From assembly GCA_000176735.1 (NCBI GenBank), contig ADBE01000098.1, positions 1 through 50,930 of the forward strand: a stretch of DNA of 50,930 nucleotides, read 5' to 3'. This DNA comes from Neisseria polysaccharea ATCC 43768 (GTDB lineage: Bacteria > Pseudomonadota > Gammaproteobacteria > Burkholderiales > Neisseriaceae). The position numbers and the translations under genes were made by a program. The notes under the pieces are model-generated. The model worked only from the letters and a program-made list of their open reading frames with translations. It was not told the origin of the DNA and did no database searches. Within the stretch, counting starts at the first letter, position 1. Each line of letters starts with the position of its first letter. Shown here piece after piece: positions 1 to 8,837 of the stretch.

Positions 1-55
1 GCCACAATCGGGCATTGACGGCGTGGAAGCCGTAGATGGGTCTTTGGTTTGCCAT
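1..55 (-). CDS. rlmB: 23S rRNA 2'-O-methyltransferase RlmB, N-terminal fragment (runs off window)
   Basis: Only the first 18 codons are inside the window (start ATG at 55..53). The peptide begins MANQRPIYGFHAVNARLW, which I recognise as the neisserial SpoU/TrmH-type RlmB that methylates G2251 of 23S rRNA; the substrate-binding N-terminal domain of this family typically opens with a 'YG.HAV.A.L' segment. The rest of the protein lies to the left, so the identification rests on this short segment alone. Confidence 0.75.
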   Translation of the reverse strand, partial: MANQRPIYGFHAVNARLW

Positions 56-75
56 ATGGTGCTTTATGAAAAGGG

Positions 76-116
76 TTCAGACGGCATTATAGCAATTTGC
101 CGGTATGCCGTCTGAA
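76..116 (-). terminator. Inverted uptake-sequence pair between DUF456 gene and rlmB
   Basis: TTCAGACGGCAT (76-87) and ATGCCGTCTGAA (105-116) form a long stem just after the DUF456 stop codon. The minus-strand sequence in the loop contains TATAAT (91..86), a possible -10 box for rlmB, so the same few bases may terminate one transcript and start the next. The hairpin is seen directly; the promoter is inference. Confidence 0.55.
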
Positions 117-120
117 GGGG

Positions 121-609
121 TTAAAACAGGTAGGCGATGTATTTCACCAACAGGATAAACAAGATGGATACGGCGCAGCCGATTTTGAACGCCGTGCCGA
201 CGACAAGTCCCAACAGTGTACCCAAGCCCGCTTTACCTGCCTGAAGCATATTGCGCCGATCGATCAGTTCGCCTGCCGCCGCGCCGATAAAGGGGCCGAG
301 TATTAGTCCGGGAAGGGAGAAAAATATGCCGATGATGCTGCCGGCCAATGCGCCGCGAACGGCGAGCTTGCCCGCTCCGGTATATTTTGTCCCCCATATG
401 CCTGCCACATAGTCCGCCAGTATGCCGGCAAGGCTGATGAGTCCGACCGTCCACAAAACGCCCGCGCCGTAAATTTGGTAGCCGCCGACATAGGCAAGCA
501 GCCATGTTCCGGCAAACATCAATGCCAATCCGGGCAGGGCGGGGTAAACGATGCCTGCCGTGCCGACGGCTATCAGGGCGAGGGCGAGGATGACGGTCAG
601 TACGGTCAT
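121..609 (-). CDS. DUF456 family membrane protein
   Basis: A 162-residue, very hydrophobic protein with about four to five membrane segments rich in Gly and Ala (for example GILADYVAGIWGTKYTGAGK followed by a glycine-rich GALAGSIIGIFFSLPGLILGPFIGAAAGEL stretch near residues 85-115). This glycine-zipper-like central part is typical of DUF456 proteins, which have no established function. It starts 4 bases after the tadA stop codon and is probably the last gene of a miaA-tadA-DUF456 transcript. The inverted uptake sequence at 76-116 would end that transcript. Confidence 0.8.
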   Translation of the reverse strand: MTVLTVILALALIAVGTAGIVYPALPGLALMFAGTWLLAYVGGYQIYGAGVLWTVGLISLAGILADYVAGIWGTKYTGAGKLAVRGALAGSIIGIFFSLPGLILGPFIGAAAGELIDRRNMLQAGKAGLGTLLGLVVGTAFKIGCAVSILFILLVKYIAYLF

Positions 610-613
610 AGGT

Positions 614-1333
614 TCAACCTTTTCTTTTGTTCTGAAAAAAACGGCTTAATACGGCGCGGCATTCTTCTTGTAGGATTCCGCCCCGTATGGCGGTGTGCGT
701 ATTGAGGCGTTTGTCGGCAAACAGGTTGACAATGCTGCCTGCCGCGCCGGTTTTGGGTTCTGCCGCACCGTATATCACGCGCTTGATTCGTGCCTGTATC
801 AGTGCGGACGCGCACATGGCGCAGGGTTCGAGGGTGATATATATGTCGCATCCGTCAAGGCGGTAGTTTTGCATTTCGCTGCCTGCCTGTGCCAAGGCGT
901 TGATTTCGGCGTGGCAGCTGACATTGCAGTCGGCAATGCAGGTGTTGTGTGCCGATGCGATGATTTTGCCGTCTGAAACGATGACTGCCCCGACGGGTAT
1001 TTCGCCGTCGGCGGCGGATTGTTCTGCTTGGCGCAGTGCTTCGCGCATGAAGTGTTCCATTTCTTCCTGCGGAGGAAAGGCGGCGACGGGCGGATGTTTT
1101 TTCAACTCGGCAAGCAGGCGCGTTTTGTCGTGTTGCGTGATTTCTTGCGGGAGTGTGCCGTTCAGCAGCGACTCAAGCTGCCACAGCGTGCTTTTCGTGA
1201 GGGTCAAACCTGATGCCTTCAATAACAAGAAGGTTTGAACCGCGCCGGTCTGACGCAGTTCTTCGAGCGTATGGATACCGAGCCTGTGTAGGGCGGCGAC
1301 GGTTTTGGGGGCGAGCGGCGGCGTGGTCAGCAT
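614..1333 (-). CDS. tadA: tRNA-specific adenosine deaminase TadA with an N-terminal TfoX-C-like extension
   Basis: The C-terminal ~150 residues are a zinc-dependent deaminase: HAE at 141-143 (zinc ligand and catalytic Glu) and PCAMC at 170-174 (the other two zinc ligands). TadA converts A34 to inosine in tRNA-Arg(ACG). At 239 residues it is about 70-80 longer than the stand-alone family. The first ~75 residues (LAPKTVAALHRLGIHTLEEL...) resemble the helix-hairpin TfoX C-terminal domain, a fusion that I believe is usual in Neisseria. It lies 3 bases downstream of miaA, so two tRNA anticodon-loop enzymes appear co-transcribed. Confidence 0.93.
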   Translation of the reverse strand: MLTTPPLAPKTVAALHRLGIHTLEELRQTGAVQTFLLLKASGLTLTKSTLWQLESLLNGTLPQEITQHDKTRLLAELKKHPPVAAFPPQEEMEHFMREALRQAEQSAADGEIPVGAVIVSDGKIIASAHNTCIADCNVSCHAEINALAQAGSEMQNYRLDGCDIYITLEPCAMCASALIQARIKRVIYGAAEPKTGAAGSIVNLFADKRLNTHTAIRGGILQEECRAVLSRFFQNKRKG

Positions 1334-1336
1334 AGT

Positions 1337-2278
1337 TTATACACCGAAAAACCGTTTTGCCGCCTCAATCAGGCGCGTGCCTGAAGTGCCGTCTGAAAAT
1401 GGGTCGGCAACGCAGTCTAAAGGTGTTTTGCGTAACCAAGTCAGTTGGCGTTTGGCAAGTTGGCGCGTGGCGGCAATGCCTTTTTCGATGAAGGTTTGTC
1501 TGTCGGTTGCGCCGTCAAGGTATTCCCACGCCTGACGGTAGCCGACACAGCGTATGGCGGGGGAGTCGGCGGTCAGGCCGGGATAGAGACGGCGCAGGTT
1601 TTCTACTTCGCCGATAAAGCCCTGTTCAAGCATCAGGTGGAAACGCAGGGCGATGTTTTCATGCAGGCGGGCGCGGTTTTCGGGAATCAGGGCGGTGGTA
1701 TGCAAATCAAAAGGGAGCGTATGGGAGGTTGGGCTGCCGAGATGCGTACTCATCGGTTTGCCGGTTAAATAATAAACTTCCAAAGCGCGTCCGATACGCT
1801 GGCTGTCGTTCGGTTTCAGACGGCATGCTGTTTCAGGGTCGACTTTTTGCAGGGTGCGGTAGAGGAAATCCAAGCCGTACATTTGTTTTTGTTCGTCCAA
1901 GTCGGCACGCAGGCAGGCATCGGCCTCGGGCAAATCGTTCAAACCTTGGGTCAGGGCGCGGAAATACATCATTGTGCCGCCGACAATCAGCGGACATTTC
2001 CCACGCGCCGTGATTTCGCCAATCAGACGCGTGCAGTCTTCGACAAAACGGGCGGCACTGTATGATTCGGCAGGCGTAATGATGTCGATAAGGTGGTGCG
2101 GAACAAAGGCGCGTTCGGCGGGGGAGGGTTTCGCCGTGCCGATGTCCATATCGCGGTAAACCAGCGCGGAATCGAGGCTGATGATTTCGACAGGCAGGGT
2201 TTCGGCAATTTTGAGGGCGAGCGCGGTTTTGCCGCAGGCGGTCGGCCCGAGCAGGGCAAAGGCTTTCGGGGTCGGCAT
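1337..2278 (-). CDS. miaA: tRNA dimethylallyltransferase MiaA
   Basis: 313 residues, the normal family length. The P-loop GPTACGKT is at residues 11-18, followed by the [17 protein letters not shown] segment that binds the tRNA and prenyl donor. MiaA transfers a dimethylallyl group to N6 of A37 in tRNAs that read codons starting with U; MiaB-type enzymes then add a methylthio group. The start is the ATG at 2278, with the P-loop at the expected distance. It heads the miaA-tadA-DUF456 group. Confidence 0.96.
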   Translation of the reverse strand: MPTPKAFALLGPTACGKTALALKIAETLPVEIISLDSALVYRDMDIGTAKPSPAERAFVPHHLIDIITPAESYSAARFVEDCTRLIGEITARGKCPLIVGGTMMYFRALTQGLNDLPEADACLRADLDEQKQMYGLDFLYRTLQKVDPETACRLKPNDSQRIGRALEVYYLTGKPMSTHLGSPTSHTLPFDLHTTALIPENRARLHENIALRFHLMLEQGFIGEVENLRRLYPGLTADSPAIRCVGYRQAWEYLDGATDRQTFIEKGIAATRQLAKRQLTWLRKTPLDCVADPFSDGTSGTRLIEAAKRFFGV

Positions 2279-2631
2279 GATGTTTCAGGGTTGCGAAAAT
2301 GCGGATTATAGCGGAAAGCGTGCCGACGTTATATTTTGCTTTGCGGAAGCACGCCGACGGCAAGGGGGCGTGTTTACCGTATGCCTTTATAAAATTTCAA
2401 ACCGACGCGCCGGGTTTTCAATATGCCCGTGCCCGATGCCGCCTTGTCCGCAGGCATCAGCGGCAGCGTCCGATTTTTCGGGGAACGTCCGCACTAGGTA
2501 TATTTAACGAGTGAACACTAAGTATGTTAAGTAGCTACGTTCGTATGTAGGAACATATCCATGAACTTTTTAACGATAGCTTAAGGTTATCGTTAAAAGG
2601 TATTACCTCGCCAAACTGGGATTTATCTTTT
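2279..2631. other. 353-bp intergenic region with an AT-rich hairpin
   Basis: The right part of the region contains an 11-bp perfect inverted repeat, TTTTAACGATA at 2568-2578 and TATCGTTAAAA at 2588-2598, 33 bases past the stop codon of the DUF4274 gene; it would act as its terminator. The GC-rich part nearer miaA (2279-2500) presumably holds the miaA promoter; no gene there has an acceptable start or recognisable product. Composition changes sharply from GC-rich to AT-rich at about 2,495, which looks like the edge of an acquired segment. Confidence 0.5.
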
Positions 2632-3216
2632 TTATTCATCCAAAGCGTTGTAAAGCTTGTCCATAATTACAGAAAGGGCTTCTGGAATTCCTTCATCCCA
2701 GTCTGGACTTTCAAGAATTTCACCATCTAACGCCTTAAACATTACTTCTGGTATTTTTGATTTTGCTTTACTATCGTCATATCCTTTTGTCCAATCATGT
2801 CCTCCAGAATATAAATCGTTAGCCGGATTAAATGCATAAATTTGATCATTATAAAAATCAGAAAGATAGTTTGTTTCAATGGTATCTAAAATATCATAAT
2901 CTTCTAAGCCCCATGAATATTTTTCTTCGCATTCTTTTCTGTCCACACAGTTCTCTTTATAAAAATCAGGTGCCATGTACCAGTACAAATAAAGGATTGT
3001 GCCTCTGTCAGTATCTGGCTGATCAACTATCCACTGGATTACTTTTTTAGAATTATCAAAGTTCCAACTTATTGCTAATAGCTGTCTTTCTTTCGGAGTA
3101 TTTTTCTTAAGAAAATCAATAATAAGCTCTGTGCTTAATTTCTCAAATTCATCGTCATCAATTTTGACTTCGTCCCATTCAAAATCGTCATTGAGAATAT
3201 CACTTATCGTTAACAT
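2632..3216 (-). CDS. DUF4274-type cytosolic protein in an AT-rich island
   Basis: A 194-residue, strongly acidic soluble protein with no signal peptide or membrane segment. The middle part (RQLLAISWNFDNSKKVIQWIV... TILYLYWYMAPDFY) fits the DUF4274 pattern, often seen in small proteins of unknown role that travel as single genes. The start is set by a near-perfect ribosome-binding site, AGGAGGT, upstream of the ATG. Base composition is far more AT-rich than neighbours, and the gene is flanked by its own hairpin (2568-2598) and an AT-rich leader (3217-3340), suggesting acquisition. Function unknown; an immunity-type role is possible but unsupported. Confidence 0.7.
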   Translation of the reverse strand: MLTISDILNDDFEWDEVKIDDDEFEKLSTELIIDFLKKNTPKERQLLAISWNFDNSKKVIQWIVDQPDTDRGTILYLYWYMAPDFYKENCVDRKECEEKYSWGLEDYDILDTIETNYLSDFYNDQIYAFNPANDLYSGGHDWTKGYDDSKAKSKIPEVMFKALDGEILESPDWDEGIPEALSVIMDKLYNALDE

Positions 3217-3483
3217 ACTGTACCTCCTAAAATTTCGATTTGTAACTATCTTTTTTTGAACAAATATCTGTTATTTACTATCAGAACCCGTGAAATTATA
3301 TCGTAATTATTTTAATACACTATTCAATTACCAGCTCTACATAATCCCCATCTTCCTTAAGGTGCGGTAGCACCGCGTTTTCCGGCGGCAAGGCTTCAGA
3401 CGGCATCGCCGGCGCGTCCGTTAGACAAGGCGTGTGCTTGGGGCGATAATGGCGTTTTGCTTTTTTTGTTTGAAAGCCTTGCA

Positions 3484-3762
3484 ATGTCCCGAAACCTGCT
3501 TGTCCGCTGGCTCGCCGTCTGCCTCATCCCTTTGGCGACGCTTGCCGTTTTCGCCGCCAATCCGCCCGAAGACAAACCCCAGCATCTGATTAACGGCATC
3601 ATCCTTGCCTGCGAAGCGACGTTTTTGTTCAAATTCGTCCTTTTCGACACCATCAAGCATCATTTGAAACAAGAGTTTGATTTGAAACGTCAAACTATGT
3701 TTCTGTTTATTCCAATCGTTTTGCTGGTTGTGTATTTGTTCCACTATTTCGGCGCGTTTTAG
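3484..3762 (+). CDS. Small three-helix membrane protein, unknown function
   Basis: From the ATG at 3484 the product is 92 residues with three likely membrane helices: around residues 6-24 (LVRWLAVCLIPLATLAVFAA), 36-55 (GIILACEATFLFKFVLF) and 71-89 (FLFIPIVLLVVYLFHYF). An in-frame TTG nine codons upstream (3457) is possible, but neither start has a strong ribosome-binding site. It ends 18 bases before earP and may be co-transcribed with earP-efp. I do not recognise a family. Confidence 0.65.
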   Translation: MSRNLLVRWLAVCLIPLATLAVFAANPPEDKPQHLINGIILACEATFLFKFVLFDTIKHHLKQEFDLKRQTMFLFIPIVLLVVYLFHYFGAF

Positions 3763-3780
3763 CCCGTTTCCGTTATTTCT

Positions 3781-4929
3781 ATGAATACTCCTCCTTTTGT
3801 CTGTTGGATTTTTTGCAAGGTCATCGACAATTTCGGCGACATCGGCGTTTCGTGGCGGCTTGCCCGTGTTTTGCATCGTGAACTCGGTTGGCAGGTGCAT
3901 TTGTGGACGGACGATGTGTCCGCCTTGCGTGCGCTTTGCCCTGATTTGCCCGATGTTCCCTGTATTCATCAGGATATTCATGTCCGCACTTGGCATTCCG
4001 ATGCGGCAGATATTGATACCGCGCCTGTTCCCGATGTCGTCATCGAAACTTTTGCCTGCGACCTGCCCGAAAATGTGCTGCACATTATCCGCCGACACAA
4101 GCCGCTTTGGCTGAATTGGGAATATTTGAGCGCGGAGGAAAGCAATGAAAGGCTGCACCTGATGCCTTCGCCGCAGGAAGGTGTTCAAAAATATTTTTGG
4201 TTTATGGGTTTTAGCGAAAAAAGCGGCGGGTTGATACGCGAACGTGATTACCGAGATGCCGTCCGTTTCGATACCGGATCCCTGCGTCGGCGGCTGATGC
4301 TGCCGGAGAAAAACGCCTCCGAATGGCTGCTTTTCGGCTATCGGAGCGATGTTTGGGCAAAGTGGCTGGAAATGTGGCAACAGGCAGGCAGTCCGTTGAC
4401 ACTGTTGCTGGCGGGGGCGCAAATCATCGGCAGCCTCAAACAAAGCGGCATCATTCCGCAAAACGCCCTGCAAAACGACGGCGATGTTTTTCAGACGGCA
4501 TCCGTCCGCCTCGTCAAAATCCCTTTCGTGCCGCAACAGGACTTCGACCAACTGCTGCACCTCGCCGATTGCGCCGTCATTCGCGGCGAAGACAGTTTCG
4601 TGCGCGCCCAGCTTGCCGGCAAACCCTTCTTTTGGCACATCTACCCGCAAGACGAGAATGTCCATCTCGACAAACTCCACGCCTTTTGGGATAGGGCGCA
4701 CGGCTTCTACACGCCCGAAACCGCATCGGCACACCGCCGTCTTTCAGACGACCTCAACGGCGGAGAGGCTTTATCCGCAACCCAACGCTTCGAATGTTGG
4801 CAAACCCTGCAACAACATCAAAATAACTGGCAACAAGGCGCGGGGGCGTGGAGCCGTTGTCTTTTCGAGCAGCCGTCCGCACCTGAAAAACTTGCCGCCT
4901 TTATTTCAAAGCATAAAAAAATACGCTAA
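3781..4929 (+). CDS. earP: EF-P arginine rhamnosyltransferase EarP
   Basis: 382 residues, matching the EarP family (GT-B inverting glycosyltransferase). The N-terminal segment CKVIDNFGDIGVSWRLARVL contains the conserved Asp residues that contact the acceptor arginine, and the C-terminal half has the sugar-nucleotide segment VIRGEDSFVRAQLAGKPFFW with the conserved Glu. EarP transfers rhamnose from dTDP-rhamnose to Arg32 of elongation factor P. The efp gene follows 42 bp downstream, the expected pairing. A large reading frame on the opposite strand (3421-4734) is a shadow. Confidence 0.96.
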   Translation: MNTPPFVCWIFCKVIDNFGDIGVSWRLARVLHRELGWQVHLWTDDVSALRALCPDLPDVPCIHQDIHVRTWHSDAADIDTAPVPDVVIETFACDLPENVLHIIRRHKPLWLNWEYLSAEESNERLHLMPSPQEGVQKYFWFMGFSEKSGGLIRERDYRDAVRFDTGSLRRRLMLPEKNASEWLLFGYRSDVWAKWLEMWQQAGSPLTLLLAGAQIIGSLKQSGIIPQNALQNDGDVFQTASVRLVKIPFVPQQDFDQLLHLADCAVIRGEDSFVRAQLAGKPFFWHIYPQDENVHLDKLHAFWDRAHGFYTPETASAHRRLSDDLNGGEALSATQRFECWQTLQQHQNNWQQGAGAWSRCLFEQPSAPEKLAAFISKHKKIR

Positions 4930-4971
4930 AATAGCGCGTTTATTTACAACCGATTTGATTGGAAAATCACA

Positions 4972-5532
4972 ATGAAAACAGCACAAGAACTGCGCGCCGG
5001 CAATGTATTTATGGTCGGCAACGATCCTATGGTCGTTCAAAAAACCGAATACATCAAAGGCGGCCGCTCTTCCGCCAAAGTCAGCATGAAACTGAAAAAC
5101 CTGCTGACCGGCGCGGCTTCCGAAACCATTTACAAAGCCGACGACAAATTCGACGTGGTCATCCTGTCCCGCAAAAACTGTACGTACAGCTATTTTGCCG
5201 ACCCGATGTACGTCTTTATGGACGAAGAATTCAACCAATACGAAATCGAAGCCGACAACATCGGCGACGCGTTGAAATTCATCGTTGACGGTATGGAAGA
5301 CCAATGCGAAGTAACCTTCTACGAAGGCAACCCTATCTCCGTAGAACTGCCTACCATCATCGTACGCGAAGTCGAGTATACCGAGCCTGCCGTCAAAGGC
5401 GACACTTCCGGCAAAGTGATGAAAACCGCGCGTCTGGTCGGCGGCACTGAAATCCAAGTGATGTCTTACATCGAAAACGGCGACAAAGTCGAAATCGATA
5501 CCCGCACCGGCGAATTCCGCAAACGCGCCTGA
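4972..5532 (+). CDS. efp: Translation elongation factor P (arginine type)
   Basis: 186 residues with the three beta-barrel domains of EF-P. The tip of domain I reads [11 protein letters not shown] and places arginine, not lysine, at position 32; this is the residue rhamnosylated by EarP, whose gene is directly upstream. The modified factor relieves ribosome stalling at polyproline. The start ATG is preceded by AATTGGAAAATCACA. A strong bidirectional terminator follows at 5544-5580. Confidence 0.98.
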   Translation: MKTAQELRAGNVFMVGNDPMVVQKTEYIKGGRSSAKVSMKLKNLLTGAASETIYKADDKFDVVILSRKNCTYSYFADPMYVFMDEEFNQYEIEADNIGDALKFIVDGMEDQCEVTFYEGNPISVELPTIIVREVEYTEPAVKGDTSGKVMKTARLVGGTEIQVMSYIENGDKVEIDTRTGEFRKRA

Positions 5533-5543
5533 TATCCTACTTG

Positions 5544-5580
5544 AAAAATGCCGTCTGAAAGGCTTTCAGACGGCATTTTT
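5544..5580. terminator. Bidirectional uptake-sequence terminator after efp
   Basis: AAAAATGCCGTCTGAAAG and CTTTCAGACGGCATTTTT pair almost without a loop and have A/T tracts on both sides. The structure lies between convergent efp and the lipoprotein gene and can serve both. Confidence 0.9.
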
Positions 5581-6426
5581 TTATCTTCGCCCCAAGTTTG
5601 GATTGAAGTAGATGTTTTTTTCGTAAACGACAATACGCGTGATTTTGCCATTTTCGTCAAAATGGATGTCTAAAAACGGTTTGTCGGGATTGCGTTCACG
5701 GTTGGACAGCCGGAAGAGTGATTGGTTTTCAAGCATTTCTCCGTGTATTTTCAGATAGCCGGGCAATTGGCCGATGTATTGGAAATTGCCGCCAAGTCCG
5801 TTGTTGTGCCGGCTCGAATAGGCAGGGGTTGCCGAAACTTCAAAATAACGCGTGCGTTTCGGCTCCTCGCCTTGCCCGCGGGTTTCTTCGCTGCCCTGTG
5901 TCAGCAACAGCGTCGCTTCTCGGAGGCGGCGTTCCTGTTCCATCAAGGCATCTTGTGCCTGCCGGCTGATGGTGCGCTTTCCGTAACGCAAGTCTTCAAT
6001 TGCCAGTATGATTTTCTGATGGTAGTCGGGATCTTCAGGGCGGATGTCGGGAAACAGCAGCCGCTGTATGTTGTCATAGCCACTGTCGGGTAAGCCGAAA
6101 CGGGTTTCCAGTTCGTGATGGGAAAGGGCAAACAGACAGTCCGAGTCGATGTGTTCGGCGATTTGCTGCATGAGATCGTCAATGCCGGTGGCGGGGTGCA
6201 GGTCGGTGCAATTTGACGGCGGCACGTTTTCTGCCTGCTTGACGTTATCAGGGGCGGATGCGGCCGGTTGCAAATCGGTTTGGGGCGCGGAAGACGAAGC
6301 GGCGGATGCCGTGGACGAGGCGGCGGATGCGCCGTTTTCTTTCGTTTTATCTTCTTTGCTCGGGGAACACGCGGTCAGCATCATTGCGGCAAGCCATAAG
6401 AGAAGTGATAAGGTTTTGTTTTTCAT
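5581..6426 (-). CDS. Neisseria-type lipoprotein of unknown function
   Basis: 281 residues. Residues 1-20 are a lipoprotein signal peptide ending in the lipobox LTAC (Cys20 as lipidation site). A low-complexity Ser/Ala/Lys linker (about 21-65) follows, then a folded domain containing LETRFGLPDSGYDNIQRLL and a C-terminal DIHFDENGKITRIVVYE motif typical of small beta-rich outer-membrane-associated domains. I recall this as the Neisseria-specific lipoprotein NMB0938, once examined as a vaccine candidate; its role is not known. Convergent with efp, and separated from metW by a hairpin terminator. Confidence 0.8.
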   Translation of the reverse strand: MKNKTLSLLLWLAAMMLTACSPSKEDKTKENGASAASSTASAASSSAPQTDLQPAASAPDNVKQAENVPPSNCTDLHPATGIDDLMQQIAEHIDSDCLFALSHHELETRFGLPDSGYDNIQRLLFPDIRPEDPDYHQKIILAIEDLRYGKRTISRQAQDALMEQERRLREATLLLTQGSEETRGQGEEPKRTRYFEVSATPAYSSRHNNGLGGNFQYIGQLPGYLKIHGEMLENQSLFRLSNRERNPDKPFLDIHFDENGKITRIVVYEKNIYFNPNLGRR

Positions 6427-6448
6427 TCTATTGTTTCCAATATTAAAG

Positions 6449-6489
6449 AGGCCGTCTGAAAACCTGCCGTTTCATTTTTCAGACGGCCT
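6449..6489. terminator. Uptake-sequence hairpin after metW
   Basis: AGGCCGTCTGAAAA (6449-6462) pairs with TTTTCAGACGGCCT (6476-6489). On the minus strand it lies downstream of metW and upstream of the lipoprotein start, so it separates the two transcripts. Confidence 0.75.
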
Positions 6490-6542
6490 GTTGTTAATAG
6501 AACCGAAGAACCTGTTATTGCCGACAAGGTTCTCAATCTGTC

Positions 6543-7124
6543 TTACCCGACGCGGTAAAACGCAAGGCTGCCCAAAAGGTTGGGGAAATGTTTGACCTGT
6601 CTGTTGCCCGTCATCACGGCGCGCTCAAGCACGCGGATGTTGTTTTTGGCGCACAACAAATCAAAGTCTTTGAGCGTGCACCAATGGATATTGGGCGTGT
6701 CGTACCAATGGTAGGGCATACGTTCGGAAACCGGCATATGTCCGCCGAGTGCGATTTGGACGCGGTTGCGCCAGTAGCCGAAATTCGGGAAGCTGACGAT
6801 TGCCTGTTTGGCAACGCGCATCAGGCAGCGCAGGATTTTTTCGGTATTCTGCATCGCTTGGATGGTCTGGCTCAACACAATCACATCAAAACTTTGATCG
6901 TTGAATGCGGTTAAACCTTCTTCCAAATCGGCTTGGATAACATTTACGCCGCGCGACATCGCGGCAATCACGCTGTCGGTGTCGATTTCGATGCCGTAGC
7001 CGCTGCATTTTTTGTGTTCGACCAAGGCCGCCAGCAATTCTCCGTCGCCGCAGCCCAAGTCCAAGACGCGGCTGCCTTCGGGTATCCGGTCGTAAATCAG
7101 TTGCAAATCATCGCGCAGGTTCAT
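6543..7124 (-). CDS. metW: Methionine biosynthesis protein MetW
   Basis: A class I SAM-dependent methyltransferase fold: motif I is [15 protein letters not shown] near residues 20-34 and the post-I acidic position is [11 protein letters not shown]. MetW is found next to metX in many proteobacteria and supports MetX-dependent methionine synthesis, though its reaction is unsettled. I chose the ATG at 7124, which overlaps the metX stop codon (ATGA) and has AAGGA nine bases upstream; the ATG at 7133 directly abuts that site and is unlikely. Translation is probably coupled to metX. Confidence 0.93.
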   Translation of the reverse strand: MNLRDDLQLIYDRIPEGSRVLDLGCGDGELLAALVEHKKCSGYGIEIDTDSVIAAMSRGVNVIQADLEEGLTAFNDQSFDVIVLSQTIQAMQNTEKILRCLMRVAKQAIVSFPNFGYWRNRVQIALGGHMPVSERMPYHWYDTPNIHWCTLKDFDLLCAKNNIRVLERAVMTGNRQVKHFPNLLGSLAFYRVG

Positions 7125-8260
7125 TGCTGACATTCCTTATAAACGTTGTTCATATAGGCGGCGACCGCGCGCATATAGGCTTCGTCTTCCATCAAAAAGG
7201 CATCGTGCCCGTGTGCGGACTTGACTTCGATATACTGCACGGATTTTTGTGCGGCAATCAGTGCCTTGACCAGTTCGTGCGAACGTTCGGGCGCGAAACG
7301 CCAATCGGTGCTGAAGCTGGCGACAAAGAATTTTGCCTGCACATCCTGCACGGCGCGGGTCAGGCTGTTGCCGAAATCCGCCGCCGGATCGAAATAGTCC
7401 AAAGCTTTGGTCATCAGCAGGTAGGTGTTGGCATCAAACCGCCCGACGAATTTGTCGCCCTGATAGCGCAGATAGGATTCTACTTCAAATTCAACGCCAT
7501 AGCCGTATTGATAGCCGTTGGAGCGCAAATCGCGTCCGAATTTTTTGCCCAAACCGTCTTCGGCAAGATAGGTAATGTGTCCCATCATACGGGCAATCCG
7601 TAAGCCCCGTGCAGGAACGGTATTATGGCTGCGGTAATGTCCTTCGTTGAAATCGGGGTCGGTCAAAATCGCCTGACGCGCCACATCGTTGAACGCGATA
7701 TTTTGCGTGGACAATTTCGGCGCGGAGGCAATCACCAAGGCGTGGCGCACGCGCTCGGGATAGGAAATCGTCCACTGCAAAGCCTGCATGCCGCCCAAGC
7801 TGCCGCCGACAATCGCTGCCCATTGTTCGATGCCGAGATAATCGGCAAGCGCGGCTTGGGATTTTACCCAGTCCTTCACCGTAACCACCGGAAAATCCGC
7901 GCCGTATTCCCTGCCTGTCTCAGGATTAATCGACAAAGGCCCGCTGCTGCCGTCGCAGCCGCCCAGATTGTTCAACCCGACCACGAAAAATCGTTCCGTA
8001 TCAATCGGTTTGCCGGGTCCGACCATATTGTCCCACCAGCCCGTATATTTATCCTCTGCGGAATGCCTGCCCGCAACATGATGGTTGCCCGACAGCGCGT
8101 GGCAGATTAAAACCGCATTGTTTTTTTCGGCATTCAGCTCGCCGTAGGTTTCAATCATCAGATCGAAACGCGGCAAAGTTTTACCGTTTTCCAAAACCAG
8201 CGGCATCTCAAACGGAATTTTTTGGGGCGTTACAATGCCCACCGAGGCATTTTGACTCAT
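7121..8260 (-). CDS. metX: Homoserine O-acyltransferase MetX
   Basis: 379 residues from the ATG at 8260 (an in-frame TTG at 8275 is less likely). An alpha/beta hydrolase with the nucleophile elbow GGSLGG (Ser154) and a C-terminal [11 protein letters not shown] segment supplying the catalytic His. MetX acylates homoserine, the committed step toward methionine. I cannot decide from sequence alone whether acetyl- or succinyl-CoA is the donor; the family is usually annotated acetyltransferase. It overlaps metW by 4 bases. metF and metE follow nearby, so the locus is rich in methionine genes. Confidence 0.95.
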   Translation of the reverse strand: MSQNASVGIVTPQKIPFEMPLVLENGKTLPRFDLMIETYGELNAEKNNAVLICHALSGNHHVAGRHSAEDKYTGWWDNMVGPGKPIDTERFFVVGLNNLGGCDGSSGPLSINPETGREYGADFPVVTVKDWVKSQAALADYLGIEQWAAIVGGSLGGMQALQWTISYPERVRHALVIASAPKLSTQNIAFNDVARQAILTDPDFNEGHYRSHNTVPARGLRIARMMGHITYLAEDGLGKKFGRDLRSNGYQYGYGVEFEVESYLRYQGDKFVGRFDANTYLLMTKALDYFDPAADFGNSLTRAVQDVQAKFFVASFSTDWRFAPERSHELVKALIAAQKSVQYIEVKSAHGHDAFLMEDEAYMRAVAAYMNNVYKECQQ

Positions 8261-8348
8261 ATCCTGTTCCAACAAATGCGGCGAAAAGCGTTATTATATC
8301 GCAAACGGCATGACTTTTTGACACGGTCGGACAAGCAGCCTGACGCGT

Positions 8349-8606
8349 TTGACCCTCATCCGCCGCACACGAACCATACTTTTTAGACGGTTTCCCGCTT
8401 CCCGATATGATAGGCAGACTTTTCCGTATTTTTTCTTTTTCGCACTTGCCGCGCTGATTATCAACCGCCTCTTCAGCCGCAGGCAGAAGCGCGCCCTGCG
8501 CGAAGTTGCCGAAATCAGCGCGTGGGTGCTGCTCGGCGCGGCCGCCGCGACGCTGTTTTGGTATCTGTTTATGCTGTATTTCAAACACATTCCGGATTCG
8601 TATTGA
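8349..8606 (+). CDS. Small membrane protein, unknown function
   Basis: Up to 85 residues with two membrane helices (FPYFFFFALAALIINRLF and EISAWVLLGAAAATLFWYLFML) and a basic loop RRQKRALRE between them. The only upstream start in frame is TTG at 8349, without a clear ribosome-binding site, so the N-terminus is uncertain. It is divergent from metX and ends at a strong terminator (8610-8657). No recognised family. Confidence 0.5.
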   Translation: MTLIRRTRTILFRRFPASRYDRQTFPYFFFFALAALIINRLFSRRQKRALREVAEISAWVLLGAAAATLFWYLFMLYFKHIPDSY

Positions 8607-8609
8607 CGG

Positions 8610-8657
8610 AAAAAATGCCGTCTGAAACGCATTTTTCTGTTTCAGACGGCATTTTTT
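8610..8657. terminator. Bidirectional uptake-sequence terminator
   Basis: AAAAAATGCCGTCTGAAAC and GTTTCAGACGGCATTTTTT pair around a short loop with T-tracts on both strands. It separates the membrane-protein gene (plus) from rpmJ2 (minus). Confidence 0.9.
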
Positions 8658-8711
8658 GAAAAGGGCTTGCGGTAGGAGGGGTTTTACAACCGAAGCAGGA
8701 AGGGCAGGGGG

Positions 8712-8837
8712 TCAGCGTTGGCGTGCTTTAAAACGCGGATTGCTTTTGCAGATGACGTAAACTTTGCCCCTGCGTCTGACGATTTGGCAGTCGCGGTGGC
8801 GTTGTTTGGCGGTTTTGAGTGAAGACAGAACCTGCAT
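8712..8837 (-). CDS. rpmJ2: Ribosomal protein L36, zinc-independent paralogue
   Basis: A 41-residue protein beginning [17 protein letters not shown] and ending NPRFKARQR. The usual L36 zinc ligands (C..C..C..H) are not all present, which marks the 'C-minus' type that replaces zinc-binding L36 when zinc is scarce. Its start codon overlaps the rpmE2 stop by one base (TAATG), so the two are translationally coupled. It is too short for most gene-finding cut-offs. Confidence 0.93.

Noticed and set aside
2299-2514. Possible 71-residue gene upstream of miaA
   Set aside because: No ribosome-binding site, no family, and it crosses the composition boundary at about 2,495.
3421-4734. 437-codon open frame antisense to earP
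   Set aside because: Low-complexity, Gln/His/Arg-rich product without family features; it is the complementary frame of a GC-rich real gene. Similar antisense frames at 9338-10042, 11309-12253, 14509-15444, 16337-16987, 23560-24732 and 25013-26212 were rejected for the same reason.
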